In this document: positions 5,265 to 5,806 of the stretch, piece after piece
Layout of the letters: each line of letters begins with the position of its first letter
How positions within the stretch are numbered: position 1 is the first letter of the stretch
Source: Anaerolineae bacterium
Lineage (GTDB): Bacteria; Chloroflexota; Anaerolineae; Aggregatilineales; UBA3940
Length of the DNA: 5,806 bases
Direction: 5' to 3'
Assembly: GCA_020852775.1 (NCBI GenBank)
Contig: JADZAD010000017.1
Coordinates: 1-5,806 of the forward strand
Made by a program: the position numbers and the translations under genes
Notes under the pieces: generated by a model
Told to the model about the DNA's origin: nothing
What the model saw: the letters and a program-made list of their open reading frames with translations, nothing else
Databases searched by the model: none

Positions 5265-5806
5265 TTAACTGTCGGTCGCAACAATAAAGGGTGATTCCTC
5301 GCCGACGGTAACCACTACTGTCCTGAAGTGAAACATGTCTCCGCGAAAAACCCCGTGGACAACCTCTACCGGGGTCGAGTCTTCGAGATAGTTCCGGGCG
5401 CTGTATCGGAAGTGTGGTGAGCCTGCTTCAACACCCATGAGTGCCTGGCACTCTGCGTCCGCAAGGGTGACCTGTAAGGTCGCTTCACTCCGGCTGACAC
5501 GCTGCCCGAGAATCTCCTGGTACAGATCGAAAAACGATACTTCCTCAAGGCGGTAGCGCTGCATTCTTGTGCCCAGATCGGCGCGTACCAGTGTTGTCAG
5601 AATAGCCGCAGGCAGGCCATCTACATATCGTAGCCGTCTGATGCGGATAACCTGCGTGGCCTCGGTGGTGGCGTCAATCCCCAGTCCTTCCAGCAGGGCA
5701 GTATCCGCCTGCTGTTCTGCAACTTCCAGTACCCGCGAATAGGTCTCAAACCCCTGAAGCTGCAGGGCATCCGTAAACCCCTGGATATTACTCAGCGCCC
5801 TGTTGC
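5265..5806 (-). CDS. GntR-family (HutC subfamily) transcriptional regulator, C-terminal UTRA domain (cut by right edge)
   Basis: The frame is open from the right window edge to TAA at 5265-5267, giving 179 visible residues; the N-terminal winged-helix DNA-binding domain is outside. The visible part is a UTRA ligand-binding domain, the effector domain of HutC-type GntR regulators. Signs are LSNIQGFTDALQLQGF near the edge (the usual entry into UTRA), VIRIRRLRYVDGLPAAI, SFFDLYQEILGQRVSRSE, and the final half with GSPHFRYSARNYLEDSTP followed by VVHGVFRGDMFHF, matching the family pattern 'g.pvey..s..rgDry.f'. An internal ATG at 5564 is not a start, because the domain continues upstream in frame. 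Such proteins are usually repressors relieved by a sugar phosphate or similar ligand. Its position directly upstream of the permeases on the same strand suggests it controls this locus. Confidence 0.88.
   Translation of the reverse strand, partial: NRALSNIQGFTDALQLQGFETYSRVLEVAEQQADTALLEGLGIDATTEATQVIRIRRLRYVDGLPAAILTTLVRADLGTRMQRYRLEEVSFFDLYQEILGQRVSRSEATLQVTLADAECQALMGVEAGSPHFRYSARNYLEDSTPVEVVHGVFRGDMFHFRTVVVTVGEESPFIVATDS

Noticed and set aside
5265..5564. Short 99-residue protein starting at the internal ATG 5564
   Set aside because: The frame continues upstream without a stop to the window edge and the upstream residues belong to the same UTRA domain, so this is the tail of a larger regulator.

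Overview
Every supported gene in this 5.8 kb window lies on the minus strand, so the biological order runs from the right edge to the left. Read that way it holds: the C-terminal part of a GntR/HutC-type regulator (UTRA domain, cut by the right edge), two inner-membrane permeases of a CUT1-type sugar ABC transporter, a short-chain dehydrogenase/reductase (SDR), a two-lobed SIS-domain sugar-phosphate isomerase/deglycase, a YjbQ/UPF0047-family protein, and the N-terminal part of a PfkB-family carbohydrate kinase (cut by the left edge). No tRNA, rRNA, CRISPR array, insertion sequence or phage gene was seen. The window looks like a chromosomal carbohydrate-use locus, not a mobile island.

Organism: base composition is moderately GC-rich (by eye, mid to upper 50s percent). 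Shine-Dalgarno sites are clear and purine-rich (GAGGAGA, AGAGGA, AGGGAG). Transport is by the CUT1 system, not PTS, and the dehydrogenase and SIS protein types fit an environmental bacterium such as a member of the Chloroflexota. That placement is an impression from protein style and is not demonstrated.

Layout: 5265-5806 regulator; 5139-5264 a 126-bp gap with a candidate promoter and a 15-bp inverted repeat; 4131-5129 and 3103-4113 the permeases, 17 bp apart; 2965-3102 a gap with a terminator-like hairpin; 2149-2964 SDR; 2034-2148 a gap with a candidate -10 element and two small palindromes; 933-2033 SIS protein; 466-873 YjbQ-like; 382-465 a gap with a perfect 15-bp hairpin; 1-381 kinase. 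The hairpins suggest that the permeases, the SDR-SIS-YjbQ genes and the kinase may be separately tuned segments of one locus.

Function: a UTRA regulator, CUT1 permeases, a stand-alone SIS enzyme and a PfkB kinase are the same kinds of parts found in the fructosamine (frl) loci of Bacillus subtilis and E. coli. There the sugar adduct is imported, phosphorylated at C6 by FrlD (PfkB family) and cleaved by FrlB (SIS family) under FrlR (GntR/UTRA). By analogy this locus may import and break down an aminosugar, a glycated amine or another modified sugar. The SDR and YjbQ-like proteins are not part of the known frl set and would be lineage-specific additions. The substrate cannot be read from the sequence. 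The substrate-binding protein and ATPase of the transporter are not in the window.
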